A DNA stretch of 64,000 bases from Kocuria flava (GCF_001482365.1 NZ_CP013254.1:992001-1056000); one strand, 5' to 3'. Counted from the first letter of the stretch, positions 31,986-41,269 are shown. A program made the numbers and translations. Notes: a model not told the origin generated them from the sequence alone.

Positions 31986-34420
31986 CCACCACCGCCCCCG
32001 ACACCACCGCCCGGCCGGCCCCGGCCGGAGGCGGGACCGCCGCCCCGGTCCGCCTCGCGACCCCCGGCGGGATCCTCACCCTCGCCCCGGCCGTGCCCGA
32101 CGCCCCCACCGTCGAGCTCCTCCACGCCTGGCTCACCCACCCCCGCTCCGCCTGGTGGGGGATGCTCGACGCCGACGCCGACCGGGTCCGCCGCGACCTC
32201 GAGGAGCTCGCCGCGTCCCCGTACGCCGGGGCCCGGCTCGCCCGCCTCGACGGCGTGCCGATCGGGCTCGTGGAGACCTACGACCCCGCCCGCGTGCTCC
32301 TCGCCGGCCGCTACGCGCACCGGGAGGGCGACGCCGGGATGCACCTGCTGCTCGCCCCGGCCCGCACCCCCGTGCCGGGCACGAGCGCCGCCCTGATGGC
32401 CGGGGTCCTCCGCCTGCTCCTGGACCGGGAGGGCGCCCGCCGCGTCGTCGTCGAGCCCGACGCGCGCAACGAGGCCGTCCACCGGCTCAACGCCCGCGCG
32501 GGCTTCACCGTCCACGGGCCGCTCGAGCTGCCCGGCAAGACCGCCCTGCTCGCCACCTGCACCCGCGCGCAGTTCGAGGCCTCCGAGCTCGGGCCCGCCG
32601 CCCGGCTGCTGCCCGACCCGCCCCCGGCCGGCGAGCCCGCCCACCTGGGCCGCCACCCGATGCGCGCCGCCCACCGCCACCTGTGCTGCAAGGCGCTCGC
32701 CGAGTTCGCCCACGAGCGCCTCCTGCACCCCGCACCCCTGGGCGGGGACGCCTGGGAGGTCGCCACCGCGGACGGGCGGGTGCGCTACCGCTTCCGCGCC
32801 CGCCGCACCGCCCTCGAGCACTGGGTCATCGACGAGGGCTCGCTGCGGCGCACGGTCGACGGCGCGGCCGCCGAGCCCGACGCCCAGGAGCTGGTCGCCG
32901 AGCTCGCCCCGGCCCTGGGCATCCCGCCCGCGCTGCTGGGAACCTACCTCGAGGAGATCGCGAGCACTCTCGCCTCGGCCGCCTACAAGCTCGTCCACCG
33001 CACCCGGCCCGCCCACGCCCTGGCCCGCGCCGGCTTCCAGGAGGTCGAGGCCGCCATGACCGAGGGCCACCCCGGCTTCGTGGCCAACAACGGCCGGATC
33101 GGGCTCGGGGTCACCGAGCACGACCGCTGGTCCCCCGAGGCCGCCCGTCCCGTCGAGCTCGTGTGGCTCGCCGCCCGCCGGCCCCTCAGCCGCCTGGACA
33201 CGGTCGCCGGGCTCGACGAGGCGGACCTGGTCGAGGCGGAGCTCGACCCGGCGGTGCGGGCGCGGTTCCGGGCCCGGCTCGAGGGCCTCGGCCTGGACCC
33301 GGCGGACTACCGGTGGCTGCCCGTGCACCCCCACCAGTGGGAGCACCGGGTCACCGTGACCTTCGCCCCCGACCTCGCCCGCCGGGACCTCGTGCTGCTG
33401 GGCACGAGCGGCGACGCGCACCTGGCCCAGCAGTCGATCCGCACGTTCTTCAACGCGACCCGCCCCGAGCGCCACTACGTCAAGACCGCCCTGGCGGTGC
33501 AGAACATGGGCTTCCTGCGCGGGCTGTCCCCCCGGTACATGCGCGACACCCCGGCGGTCAACGACTGGGTGGCCGCGACCGTGGCCGCCGACCCGGTGCT
33601 CGCCGCGAGCCGGTTCACCGTGCTGCGGGAGGTCGCCGCGGCCGGCTACACCGGCGACGCCTACCACCGGGCCGCCGCGGCCGGTCACGGCGAGGAGGGC
33701 CCGCACACCAGGATGCTCGCGGCGCTGTGGCGGGAGAGCCCCGTGCCCCGCCTCGGCCCGGGGGAGCGGCCGGCGACCCTCGCCTCGCTGCTGCACGTGG
33801 ACGCCGCCGGCGGGTCGGTCGCCGCCGAGCACGTGCGCGCCTCCGGGCTGGCCTCGGCCGCGTGGGTGCGCCGCCTGCTCGACGCCTACCTCGCCCCGGT
33901 GGCCCGGTGCCTGCTCGCCCACGATCTCGTGTTCATGCCCCACGGCGAGAACGTGGTGCTCGTGCTCGAGGGCCACGTCCCGTCCCGGGTGATCATGAAG
34001 GACATCGGCGAGGAGGTCGCGGTCGTCTCGGACCGGCCGCTGCCGGCGGGGATCGAGCGGATCCGCCACGTCGTGGACGCCCCCACCGCGGCCCTGTCCG
34101 TGCATACCGACGTCTTCGACGGCGTCCTGCGCCACCTCGCCGGGATCCTCGAGGACCAGGGGCTGCTGCCGGCCCCACGGTTCTGGGCGCAGGCCGGGGC
34201 GTGCCTGCGGGCGCTGCTGGAGCAGGACCCCGCCACGGCGCAGCGCTACCCGCTGCTGGCCCCGCGCTTCCGGCACTCCTGCCTGAACCGGCTGCAGCTG
34301 CGCAACACCCTGCAGATGGTCGACCTCGCCGACCAGGCCTCCTCCCTGCAGTACGCCGGGGAGCTCGACAACCCCGTGGCCGGGCCCGCCGGGGGCGGCC
34401 CGGACGGGGCCGGCGCGTGA
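31982..34420 (+). CDS. Fused N-acyltransferase (DesC-like) and NIS siderophore synthetase (DesD-like)
   Basis: 812 aa chain. Residues about 22-198 are a GNAT/RhbD-type acyltransferase (TPRSAWWGML start, RRVVVEPDARNEAVHRLNARAGF acetyl-CoA region). After a Pro-rich linker (208-222), residues 225-800 are an IucA/IucC NIS synthetase, with TEGHPGFVANNGRIGLG, LPVHPHQWEH, the FFNATRPERH loop and MPHGENVVLVLEG. In desferrioxamine synthesis DesC acylates hydroxycadaverine with succinyl-CoA and DesD joins and cyclises the units; these are separate proteins in Streptomyces. One chain could hand over the acyl intermediate directly. Starts at an ATGA overlap; last gene of the operon. Confidence 0.93.
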   Translation: MTTTAPDTTARPAPAGGGTAAPVRLATPGGILTLAPAVPDAPTVELLHAWLTHPRSAWWGMLDADADRVRRDLEELAASPYAGARLARLDGVPIGLVETYDPARVLLAGRYAHREGDAGMHLLLAPARTPVPGTSAALMAGVLRLLLDREGARRVVVEPDARNEAVHRLNARAGFTVHGPLELPGKTALLATCTRAQFEASELGPAARLLPDPPPAGEPAHLGRHPMRAAHRHLCCKALAEFAHERLLHPAPLGGDAWEVATADGRVRYRFRARRTALEHWVIDEGSLRRTVDGAAAEPDAQELVAELAPALGIPPALLGTYLEEIASTLASAAYKLVHRTRPAHALARAGFQEVEAAMTEGHPGFVANNGRIGLGVTEHDRWSPEAARPVELVWLAARRPLSRLDTVAGLDEADLVEAELDPAVRARFRARLEGLGLDPADYRWLPVHPHQWEHRVTVTFAPDLARRDLVLLGTSGDAHLAQQSIRTFFNATRPERHYVKTALAVQNMGFLRGLSPRYMRDTPAVNDWVAATVAADPVLAASRFTVLREVAAAGYTGDAYHRAAAAGHGEEGPHTRMLAALWRESPVPRLGPGERPATLASLLHVDAAGGSVAAEHVRASGLASAAWVRRLLDAYLAPVARCLLAHDLVFMPHGENVVLVLEGHVPSRVIMKDIGEEVAVVSDRPLPAGIERIRHVVDAPTAALSVHTDVFDGVLRHLAGILEDQGLLPAPRFWAQAGACLRALLEQDPATAQRYPLLAPRFRHSCLNRLQLRNTLQMVDLADQASSLQYAGELDNPVAGPAGGGPDGAGA

Positions 34421-34426
34421 GGACCC

Positions 34427-34475
34427 GGTGGTCCACCGGGGCCGGAAGTGGCGCCCCCGGCCCCGGTGGACCACC
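34427..34475 (+). terminator. Very strong hairpin after the siderophore operon
   Basis: Perfect 19-bp stem (34427-34445 with 34457-34475), 11-nt loop, 6 bp after the synthetase stop. No T-run follows; instead an ATG begins at 34476. It should terminate or strongly stabilise the siderophore transcript and also separates it from the next gene. Confidence 0.75.
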
Positions 34476-34483
34476 ATGGAGGG

Positions 34484-35584
34484 GTGCCCGACCACCGCAG
34501 CCCGCACCCCACCGACACCTCGACCGGCGACGAGGCCCCCGAGCTGCTGGTCGGCCTCGTGGTCTCGCCGAAGGTCGCGGCCCTGCTCCCCAGGGACCTC
34601 CCCGCCGTCCTGACCGAGCTGCTGGGACGGCGCCACCCCGGCGTCGTCTGGCGGGTCCGGGCCGTCGAGGACCGGCTGGCCGTGCCGCCGGCCGACGGCC
34701 TGGACCTGCTCGAGGCCGCCCGCGACCGGATGCTCGACGAGGACTGGGACCTCGTCGTCGCCCTCACCGACGTCCCGCTCAAGGACGGGCGCACCCCGGT
34801 GCTCACCCAGCTCAGCCCCGTGCACGGGGTGGGCCTGATCGCCGTCCCGGCCCTGGGGGCGGTGCACGTGGGGCAGAAGGCCCGGGACGCGACCGTGCGC
34901 GTGGTCGGCGAGCTGCTCGGCCACGACCCCGACGACGAGCAGCAGGAGGAGCTCGTGCGCCGGGCCCGTCAGCGCGCCGAGGACCTCGGGGAGCACCCGG
35001 AGGACAACGCCGTGCAGTTCACCGCCCGCGTGCTGGGCGGCAACGTGCGGCTGCTGCTGGGGATGATCCGCGCCAATCGCCCCTGGACGCTGGTCGTGCG
35101 CCTGTCCCGCCTGCTCGCCGTCGCGGCCGCCACCGGGGTGCTCACCCTCGTGGCCTCGGACCTGTGGCTGCTGGCCGTCGAGTACGGGCCGTGGCGGCTC
35201 GGGCTGCTCACCGCGCTGGCGGTCGGGGCCGTGGCCGGGGCGCTCGTGGTCGGGGCCCGGCTGTGGGAGCGCCCCCGCCGCCGCGCCGAGCGGGAGCAGG
35301 TGGCCCTGTTCAACCTCGCGACCGCGGCGACCGTCGCGATCGGGGTGGTCGTGTTCTACCTCGCCGTCTTCGCCCTGTCCTGGCTCGGGGCGGTGCTGCT
35401 CGTGGACCGGGACGTGTTCGCCGCGGTCGTCGCCGAGCCCGTGGGCGCCGCCGAGTACGTGCGCCTGGCCTGGCTCACGGCGACCCTCGCGACGGTCGGC
35501 GGCGCCCTGGGCGCCGGGCTCGAGGACGACGACGTCGTGCGCGCGGCGGCCTACACCCGCTCCATGGAAGCCGACCCGCAGTAG
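34484..35584 (+). CDS. Hypothetical membrane protein with soluble N-terminal domain
   Basis: 366 aa from GTG 34484 (the frame is open to 34448, inside the hairpin, so the start is uncertain). Residues about 20-170 look soluble, with alternating strands (ELLVGLVVSPKVAALL, WDLVVALTDVPLKD, GVGLIAVPALGAV). Four or five hydrophobic segments follow at about 200-350. No family recognised. The N-terminal part resembles a predicted metalloprotease-like or nucleotide-free alpha/beta domain only loosely. It is followed 48 bp later by the topoisomerase gene. Confidence 0.7.
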   Translation: MPDHRSPHPTDTSTGDEAPELLVGLVVSPKVAALLPRDLPAVLTELLGRRHPGVVWRVRAVEDRLAVPPADGLDLLEAARDRMLDEDWDLVVALTDVPLKDGRTPVLTQLSPVHGVGLIAVPALGAVHVGQKARDATVRVVGELLGHDPDDEQQEELVRRARQRAEDLGEHPEDNAVQFTARVLGGNVRLLLGMIRANRPWTLVVRLSRLLAVAAATGVLTLVASDLWLLAVEYGPWRLGLLTALAVGAVAGALVVGARLWERPRRRAEREQVALFNLATAATVAIGVVVFYLAVFALSWLGAVLLVDRDVFAAVVAEPVGAAEYVRLAWLTATLATVGGALGAGLEDDDVVRAAAYTRSMEADPQ

Positions 35585-35632
35585 ACTGACGGGCCCCGGG
35601 CCCTCCCGGTCCCCTCCTCCCGGAAGGACGCC

Positions 35633-36640
35633 ATGGCCGCCGCCCCGCAGCGCCCCGCGACGCCCCGCCGCCCGCGCCTGCGGCGCAGCGACTGCCACCG
35701 CCCCGGTATCACCCGCCGCGGCCACGGGCGCGGCTTCGCCTACGCCCGTGCCGACGGCACGAAGGTCACGGACCGGGAGGAGCTCGACCGGATCCGGGCG
35801 CTGGCGATCCCGCCGGCGTGGCGCGACGTGTGGATCAGCCCGCACCCCAACGGCCACATCCAGGCCACCGGGATCGACGACGCCGGACGGCGCCAGTACC
35901 TCTACCACCCCCGCTGGCGGGAGCTGAAGGACCGGGAGAAGTTCGACCGGGTCCTGGACCTCGGCGACGCCCTGCCCCGGGCGCGGCCGGTCGTCACCCG
36001 GCTGCTGCGCTCGTCCGAGCCCACGGAGGAGCGGGCCTGCGCCGCGGCCTTCCGGCTCGTCGACGCCGCCGCCCTGCGCGTGGGCAACGAGGAGTACGCC
36101 CAGACCAACGGCTCCTACGGGGTGACCACCATGCTCGTCGAGCACGTGCGCACGGACGGGGACGAGGTCCACCTGGACTTCCCCGGCAAGAGCGGCCACC
36201 GCTGGTCGCTGAGCCTGCGGGACGCCGACCTCGCCGCGGCGCTCGCGCCCCTGCTCGAGCGCGACCCGCAGGAGACGGCCCTGGCCCACCCGGACGCCGA
36301 GGGGAGGTGGGTGCCCCTGACCAGCGCCCGCCTCAACGACTTCGTGCGGGAGCGGTGCGGGCCCGACTTCACGGCCAAGGACCTGCGCACCTGGCAGGGC
36401 ACGGTCACCGCCGCGCTGGCCCTGGCCGCCCGGGCCGACACCCGGCCCTCGCACAGCGCCCGGAAGAAGGCGGTCGCCGCGGCCGTGCGCGAGGTCGCCG
36501 AGCACCTGGGCAACACCCCCGCGATCGCCCGGAAGTCCTACGTCGACCCCCGGGTCGTGGACCGCTTCCTCGACGGCGAGACCATCGACGCCGCCACCTA
36601 CCCGGCCGCCGAGCGGGGCCTGCGGGCGTTCCTCACCTGA
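35633..36640 (+). CDS. DNA topoisomerase IB (poxvirus/bacterial type)
   Basis: 335 aa. The N-terminal domain has GFAYARADGTKVTD and IPPAWRDVWISPHPNGHIQATGID. The catalytic domain keeps RVGNEEYA, FPGKSGH, KDLRTWQGT and the C-terminal ARKSYVDPRV, whose Tyr303 should be the DNA-attacking residue. Relaxes supercoils without ATP. Such compact enzymes occur in many actinobacteria. ATG with GGAAGGA. A TAGACT 44 nt upstream (35583-35588) could serve as -10. Confidence 0.95.
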   Translation: MAAAPQRPATPRRPRLRRSDCHRPGITRRGHGRGFAYARADGTKVTDREELDRIRALAIPPAWRDVWISPHPNGHIQATGIDDAGRRQYLYHPRWRELKDREKFDRVLDLGDALPRARPVVTRLLRSSEPTEERACAAAFRLVDAAALRVGNEEYAQTNGSYGVTTMLVEHVRTDGDEVHLDFPGKSGHRWSLSLRDADLAAALAPLLERDPQETALAHPDAEGRWVPLTSARLNDFVRERCGPDFTAKDLRTWQGTVTAALALAARADTRPSHSARKKAVAAAVREVAEHLGNTPAIARKSYVDPRVVDRFLDGETIDAATYPAAERGLRAFLT

Positions 36641-36645
36641 GCCGG

Positions 36646-36686
36646 GGAACCGGTTCGCCCTCCGGTCCGGACGGCGGACCGGTTCC
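36646..36686. terminator. Bidirectional hairpin between topoisomerase and FG-GAP genes
   Basis: 14-bp stem with one G-T pair (36646-36659 with 36673-36686) between two convergent stops; no T-run. Confidence 0.6.
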
Positions 36687-36689
36687 GGG

Positions 36690-37925
36690 TCAGAGCAGCC
36701 CGACGTAGGTGGCGGAGAACCCGAAGCCGACGACGTCGTCGCGGCCGTCGCCGTTGACGTCGCCCAGCAGGCGCGGGTACCGGTCCGGGGTCCACCCGGC
36801 GCCGTAGCCGAACTCCGGGCTCAGCAGCTGCGGGCCGACGAGGACGTTGTCGTCCCCGAAGGCCGCGTAGGTGCCCGCGTTGCCGAAGCCGACCACGTCG
36901 GCGATCCCGTCGCCGTTGACGTCGGCCGTGCCCCGGGGATGGCGGTCGACCCGCCAGCCCTGGGCGCTCCCGAGGTCGGCCAGCTCCAGGCTGACGGGGA
37001 AGAACGTCGGCTCCCCGGCCTGGTGGGCGCGGGAGTAGGCCGCATACGTCCCGGCCCGGCCGAAGCCGATGAGATCGGCCCGGCCGTCGCCGTTGGCGTC
37101 GGCGACCGCCCGCGGGTGCTGGTCGACGCGCCAGCCCTGGGCCCAGCCGAAGTCGCGGACCTCCAGCGCGGGCTGGGTGAACGTGTCGCCCAGCACCGAG
37201 AAGGAGGAGACGTAGGTCCCCGCGTCCCCGAAGCCGACGATGTCCGCCGTGCCGTTGCCGTCCACGTCGGCGAGCAGCCGCGGGTTCTTCTCCACCCGCC
37301 AGCCGCGGTCCCAGCCGTAGCTGTCGATCCGCTTGCCGGCGCCGTCGAAGATGCGGTCGGCCCGGCCGTGGGCGACGGTCACCCCGGAGTGGCCGAAGCC
37401 CACGATGTCCGCCGTGCCGTTGCCGGAGAGGTCGGCCAGCGCGCGCACGTGCTGGTCGGTGCGCCAGCCCTGGTCCCAGCCGAACTCGCGCAGCTTCAGC
37501 TGCGGGGCGGTGAAGCCGCCGCCGGGCTGGGCGTAGGAGACGACCACCCCGGCGTCGCCGAAGCCGACGAGGTCGTCGCGGCCGTCGCCGTCGACGTCGG
37601 CCACGTGCCGCGGGTGCCGGTCGACCCGCCACCCCTGGTTCCAGCCGAAGTCGCGGACGGCCAGGGCCGGGGCGGTGAACGTGCCGTCGGCCCGGCCGTA
37701 GCCGACCCACACCCCGGCGTCGCCGAAGCCGACCACGTCGTCGCGGCCGTCGCCGTTGAGGTCGCCGAGCGCGCGCGGGTGCCGCTCGACGCGCCACCCG
37801 TCGCGGTAGGAGAGGAAGGGCTGCGCGGTCGCGGCCTGGGCCGGGCCGGCGACCGCGATCCCGGTCGCGGCCAGCAGCGCGGCCGAAGCGCCGGTGAGCA
37901 GCCGCGTGAGCATCGAGCGTGACAT
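36690..37925 (-). CDS. Secreted FG-GAP/VCBS-repeat protein, seven repeats
   Basis: 411 aa. A Sec signal peptide (cleavage after about AQA31) is followed by seven repeats of roughly 52-57 aa. Each has GWRVxxHPR, then a calcium-type loop (DLNGDGRDD, DVDGDGRDD, DLSGNGTAD, DVDGNGTAD, DANGDGRAD, DVNGDGIAD, DVNGDGRDD) and VVGFGxAGTY. The Asp/Asn/Gly loops are like integrin-type calcium sites, and seven units would make one closed beta-propeller. No enzymatic domain, membrane anchor or sorting motif is visible, so it may be a secreted lectin-like or binding protein. Function unknown. Confidence 0.88.
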   Translation of the reverse strand: MSRSMLTRLLTGASAALLAATGIAVAGPAQAATAQPFLSYRDGWRVERHPRALGDLNGDGRDDVVGFGDAGVWVGYGRADGTFTAPALAVRDFGWNQGWRVDRHPRHVADVDGDGRDDLVGFGDAGVVVSYAQPGGGFTAPQLKLREFGWDQGWRTDQHVRALADLSGNGTADIVGFGHSGVTVAHGRADRIFDGAGKRIDSYGWDRGWRVEKNPRLLADVDGNGTADIVGFGDAGTYVSSFSVLGDTFTQPALEVRDFGWAQGWRVDQHPRAVADANGDGRADLIGFGRAGTYAAYSRAHQAGEPTFFPVSLELADLGSAQGWRVDRHPRGTADVNGDGIADVVGFGNAGTYAAFGDDNVLVGPQLLSPEFGYGAGWTPDRYPRLLGDVNGDGRDDVVGFGFSATYVGLL

Positions 37926-38053
37926 GACAGGTCCCCCAGACCTCCGAGTGCCGATCGGGCACAGGACCGGCGCCGTGCGCGGGGCGTGCCCCGGACGTCC
38001 GGTGGGGTCAGGGGCGGCTCCGTGGTGAACGGAAGCAAATCCTGGTGCTCACA

Positions 38054-38082
38054 GTGTAGGACCGCCCCGTCCCGCGCACCAG
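38054..38082 (-). promoter_or_regulatory. Possible promoter of the FG-GAP gene
   Basis: On the leftward strand TACACT (38054-38059) lies 17 bp from a weak TGGTGC (38077-38082). Leader of about 120 nt. Confidence 0.35.
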
Positions 38083-38113
38083 GGACAACCCGGGTCGTCC
38101 CCGGACGGTCGGC

Positions 38114-38353
38114 TCAGCGGCGCACGCCGCGGGCGAAGTAGAGCACCGGGCCCACGAAGTTCACGGCGATGACCGCCGCCCAGGCGGCCTTGCGGCCGTT
38201 GACCTGCGCGGCCGGGCGCAGGGCCAGGTCGGTCCAGGCGGTCACGGCCAGCGAGACCTGCACCGAGGCCAGCACGAGCAGCGCCGTCCGCTGGGCGTCG
38301 GTGAGCTCGTCCCACCGCTTCGTCCGGCAGCTGCGGTCGGGGGTGCGCGTCAT
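38114..38353 (-). CDS. Small PLDc_N-type membrane protein
   Basis: 79 aa with two hydrophobic segments (about 24-44 and 54-74). The second, VIAVNFVGPVLYFARG, resembles the phospholipase-D-nuclease N-terminal (PLDc_N) domain found alone in many actinobacterial proteins. Start ATG at 38353. Function unknown; likely a small integral membrane protein. Confidence 0.75.
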   Translation of the reverse strand: MTRTPDRSCRTKRWDELTDAQRTALLVLASVQVSLAVTAWTDLALRPAAQVNGRKAAWAAVIAVNFVGPVLYFARGVRR

Positions 38354-38468
38354 GGTCGTCTCCTCGGGCTCGGGCGGGACCGCGGTCCTGGAACGGCCCC
38401 GGGATCCCATGGTGGAATGGGCGCCCGCACCGGTCAACGGCGCGCGTCGCGCCGGGCAGGAGAGAGCC

Positions 38469-38882
38469 GTGGACGTGTTTCCCCGAGGACGTGCGGCGGC
38501 CGTGCCGCGCTCCGTGCCGTGCGCGGCCCGGGACCGCTGGGCCGGGCTCCTGCCGACGACGACGCCACCGCCCGCCGACCGCGCCCGCCTGGCCGCCCTG
38601 CCCGAGCCGGCGCGGCGGTGGCCGGAGCACGCCGTGCCGCCGGGCACGCCCGCGTGGACGACGACGGAGGCGGTGATGAGCGGGCGGATCCGGCTGGGCG
38701 GGCGCTGGCGGCGCTTCCGGGCCCGGCAGCTGCTCGCCCCGGGGCACGGCTTCGCCCGGGCGGCCCGCACCCGCATGCTGGGGCCGCCCGAGCGGCTGCG
38801 GGCGGGCTGGGACCGGGGCACCGCCCGGCAGGCCGAGGGCGAGTTCTTCCGGGCGCGGATCGAGGGCGTGATCCTGCGCTGA
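38469..38882 (+). pseudogene. DUF6544-like protein, C-terminally truncated
   Basis: 137 aa from a GTG with AGGAGAGAG at good spacing. The sequence LAALPEPARRWPEHAVPPGTP, GRIRLGGRWRRFRARQLLAPGHGFARAAR follows the N-terminal half of DUF6544 proteins, which are usually about twice as long. The match fades at WDRGTARQAEGEFFRARIEG and a stop follows; the missing half is not found in another frame before the flavodoxin gene. It may be a decayed remnant or a short functional variant. Confidence 0.5.
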
Positions 38883-38909
38883 CCCGTCCCCGACCCCGGG
38901 GCGGGACGC

Positions 38910-39446
38910 TCAGGACCGTCCGGGGGCGTCCTGGTGCTCGGCGGTCAGCTCCCCGGCGATCTGCCCGGCCCAGGACGCGACGGCGTCCCAGTCGCGGTGG
39001 TCGCCGAAGCGCACGCCCAGCACCCGGGCGACCCGGCCCACCGCGCCCGGGAACTGCTCGGGGCGGGCCAGCCCGGAGAACAGCCGGTGGCCCCGGGGGC
39101 GGACGAGGTCGCGCAGGGCCGCCGCCATCCGCCGGTCCTGGGCCCTGTGCGCCGCCCCGCGCACGGGCCGGGGCAGCGCCGCGGACATGCCCGCGCTGAA
39201 CAGCCACACCGGGCGGGCCCGCAGGGCGTCCCGGTGGCGCTGCACGAACGCGGTGGCCTCCGGCAGCCACGCCTGGTTGTGGACCGCGCTCCCGAGCACG
39301 GCCGCGTCGTAGCCGCCGGGGTCCGGGTCCGCTCCGATCGGCACGACGTCGACCGTGCAGCCCCGGGACTCCAGGACCTCGCCGATCCGGCGGGCGATCC
39401 CCGTGGTCGAGCCGTGGGCGCTGGCGCACGCGACGAGAACGCGCAT
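38910..39446 (-). CDS. Flavodoxin-domain protein
   Basis: 178 aa. The N-terminal VLVACASAHGSTTGIARRIGEVL is the FMN phosphate loop of HemG/flavodoxin-like proteins. AVLGSAVHNQAWLPEATAFV and WLFSAGM also match the family seen as menaquinone-dependent protoporphyrinogen oxidase homologues. ATG with GGAGGAGGT. Likely a cytoplasmic FMN electron carrier or quinone reductase; exact partner unknown. Confidence 0.85.
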   Translation of the reverse strand: MRVLVACASAHGSTTGIARRIGEVLESRGCTVDVVPIGADPDPGGYDAAVLGSAVHNQAWLPEATAFVQRHRDALRARPVWLFSAGMSAALPRPVRGAAHRAQDRRMAAALRDLVRPRGHRLFSGLARPEQFPGAVGRVARVLGVRFGDHRDWDAVASWAGQIAGELTAEHQDAPGRS

Positions 39447-39538
39447 TCCTGCCACCTCCTCCGGTGTGCTCCCAGGGTAGGGCTCCCGGCCCCGCGGGCG
39501 CGCTCCCGGCGGTTCCGTGACGCCGGGGCCCCGCCGGT

Positions 39539-41190
39539 TCAGGCCCAGGGCGGGGGCGGTGCCCCCGGGTCGGACCGGGCCGGGGGCGGCGGACCGTGCT
39601 CCGGCGGGGGCGGGGAGGGTGCCCGGCCCGGCTCGGGCGGCTCGGCGGCCGGGCGGGTGGCCGGCCCGGGCGGCACCGGCTCGACCGGGCCCTGGTCGAG
39701 CCGGAAGGGCGGGTACTCGTCGCGCAGCAGCAGCACGTAGGCCGCGACCCGGTAGACCCAGCGGTTGATCCCCACCACGAGGGCGAAGAGCCCCTCCCGG
39801 TAGCGGCCGGTGAACAGCAGCGCCACGGCCGCGACCAGCACGAGCAGGCCCAGCAGGGACGGGCTCCAGGAGCCCGTGGTGGTCACGACGTCCCCCTCCG
39901 CGTCCCGGGCCGTGGTCGTTCCCCCCGTCCCGCCGGTGAGCACGGCCAGGACCAGCAGGTGCGGGATCGCGAGCAGCCACCACTTCACGAGCACCAGCCC
40001 GCGGGAGAGCCGTTCGGGGCGGGCCACCTCCAGGTCCGCCGGGTAGGGGGGGCGGAGGCGAGGGTGAACGGCGGGTACCGGTCGGTGCCCAGCGCCGAGT
40101 AGGCGTAGAAGCCCACCCGCCAGCTCCAGCGCAGCACGCCGACCGCGAAGGCGAACCAGGGCCGGGGGTAGCGGCCGGTGAACAGGACCGTGAGCCCCGC
40201 CGCGACCGTGGTGACCAGCAGCGCCGGCCACAGCACGGCCAGCACGAGGGCGTGGGGGACCACCAGCAGCCACTTCACCAGCCACAGCCCCCGCGACAGT
40301 CCCCGGTCCAGGTGGCCGGTGAGCGCGACCGGGTACGCCGCCCGGTCGGGCGTTTCGGCCCGGGCCGCCCCGGGGCCGGTCCCGGGCGGGGGAGCGGACG
40401 GGGCGGAGGGCCCGCCGCGGCCGCGCGGCCGGGCCCGGGTCAGCTCCGGGTCGGCGTCGCGGCCCAGGCCCGCGGCCCCGAGCAGCAGCAGGGGCAGGCC
40501 GAGCACGAGCGCGACCGCCCCGCCCAGCAGCGGCCCGGTGGACAGCGGGCCGAGCAGGTCGGAGCGGGCCCCGGCCTGCAGGTCCACCCACACGGGGGCC
40601 GAGGCGTCGGCGTTCATCACGACCAGGCTCCACCGGCCCGGGCGCAGCTCGAAGGCGACCTCCCGGGTCCCGGTGCCCTGGTCGGAGACCGCCCAGAACG
40701 GCTGCTCGCCGGGGCGCTCCGGGGTGCGCTCGCCGACGGGGGCCTCCTGCTCGTCGTCGTCGCGGGTGTCCTCGCCGAGCTCGGCGCGGGGCACGCCCTC
40801 GAGATAGCGCTCGACGTCGGCGGTGGGGGCCACGCCCACGAACAGCTCCTGCGCCGGGTCCACCGCGCCGGCGCGCACCTGCACGGCGGCGAGCTGGTCC
40901 TCCGGGTCGAGGAACGGCAGCTCGGGCAGCGGCGCGCCGCCGGTGTCCAGCTGCGCGGGCGGGCTCGTGAGGGCGCGCCCGACGGTCTGGTGGCGTTCGG
41001 TGCCGCCGGTCAGCCACCGGCCGTCGTCCTGGGCCGCCGCGGCCCCGGCCAGCACGAGCCCCAGCACCAGGGAGCCCGCGCCGAGGACGGTCAGGACGGT
41101 GCCGAGCACCAGCAGCACCCACTGGCCCGGCCGGGCCCGCGGCGGCGGCCGGTGCGGGGCGGTCGGTGCGGGGACGGGACGGTCGGTCAT
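39539..41190 (-). pseudogene. DUF4389 two-module membrane protein, frameshifted at a seven-C run
   Basis: The N-terminal part reads from ATG 41190: a transmembrane anchor, an extracytoplasmic domain, another membrane segment and a first DUF4389 module (WLVKWLLVVPHALVLAVLW ... LFTGRYPRPWF ... GTDRYPPFTL). At 40046-40052 (G7 on the plus strand) the frame breaks. Sequence continuing in the adjacent frame to 39539 gives a second module (PERLSRGLVLVKWWLLAIPHL ... LFTGRYREGLF ... DEYPPF) and a Pro-rich tail. Adding one base restores 550 codons. The uncorrected frame ends at 39985 (401 aa). Either a real homopolymer frameshift or a sequencing error. Confidence 0.8.
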
Positions 41191-41269
41191 GGGATCCCCC
41201 GGTGGGCTCGGGCCCGGCCGCGGCCGGGCGTCGGGTGCGGCGCCGGTGCGGGACCGGTGCCGCGGGGCG

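Noticed and set aside
38469..38882. Missing half of the DUF6544 protein in another frame
   Set aside because: Only 27 bp separate this stop from the end of the flavodoxin gene, so no room remains.
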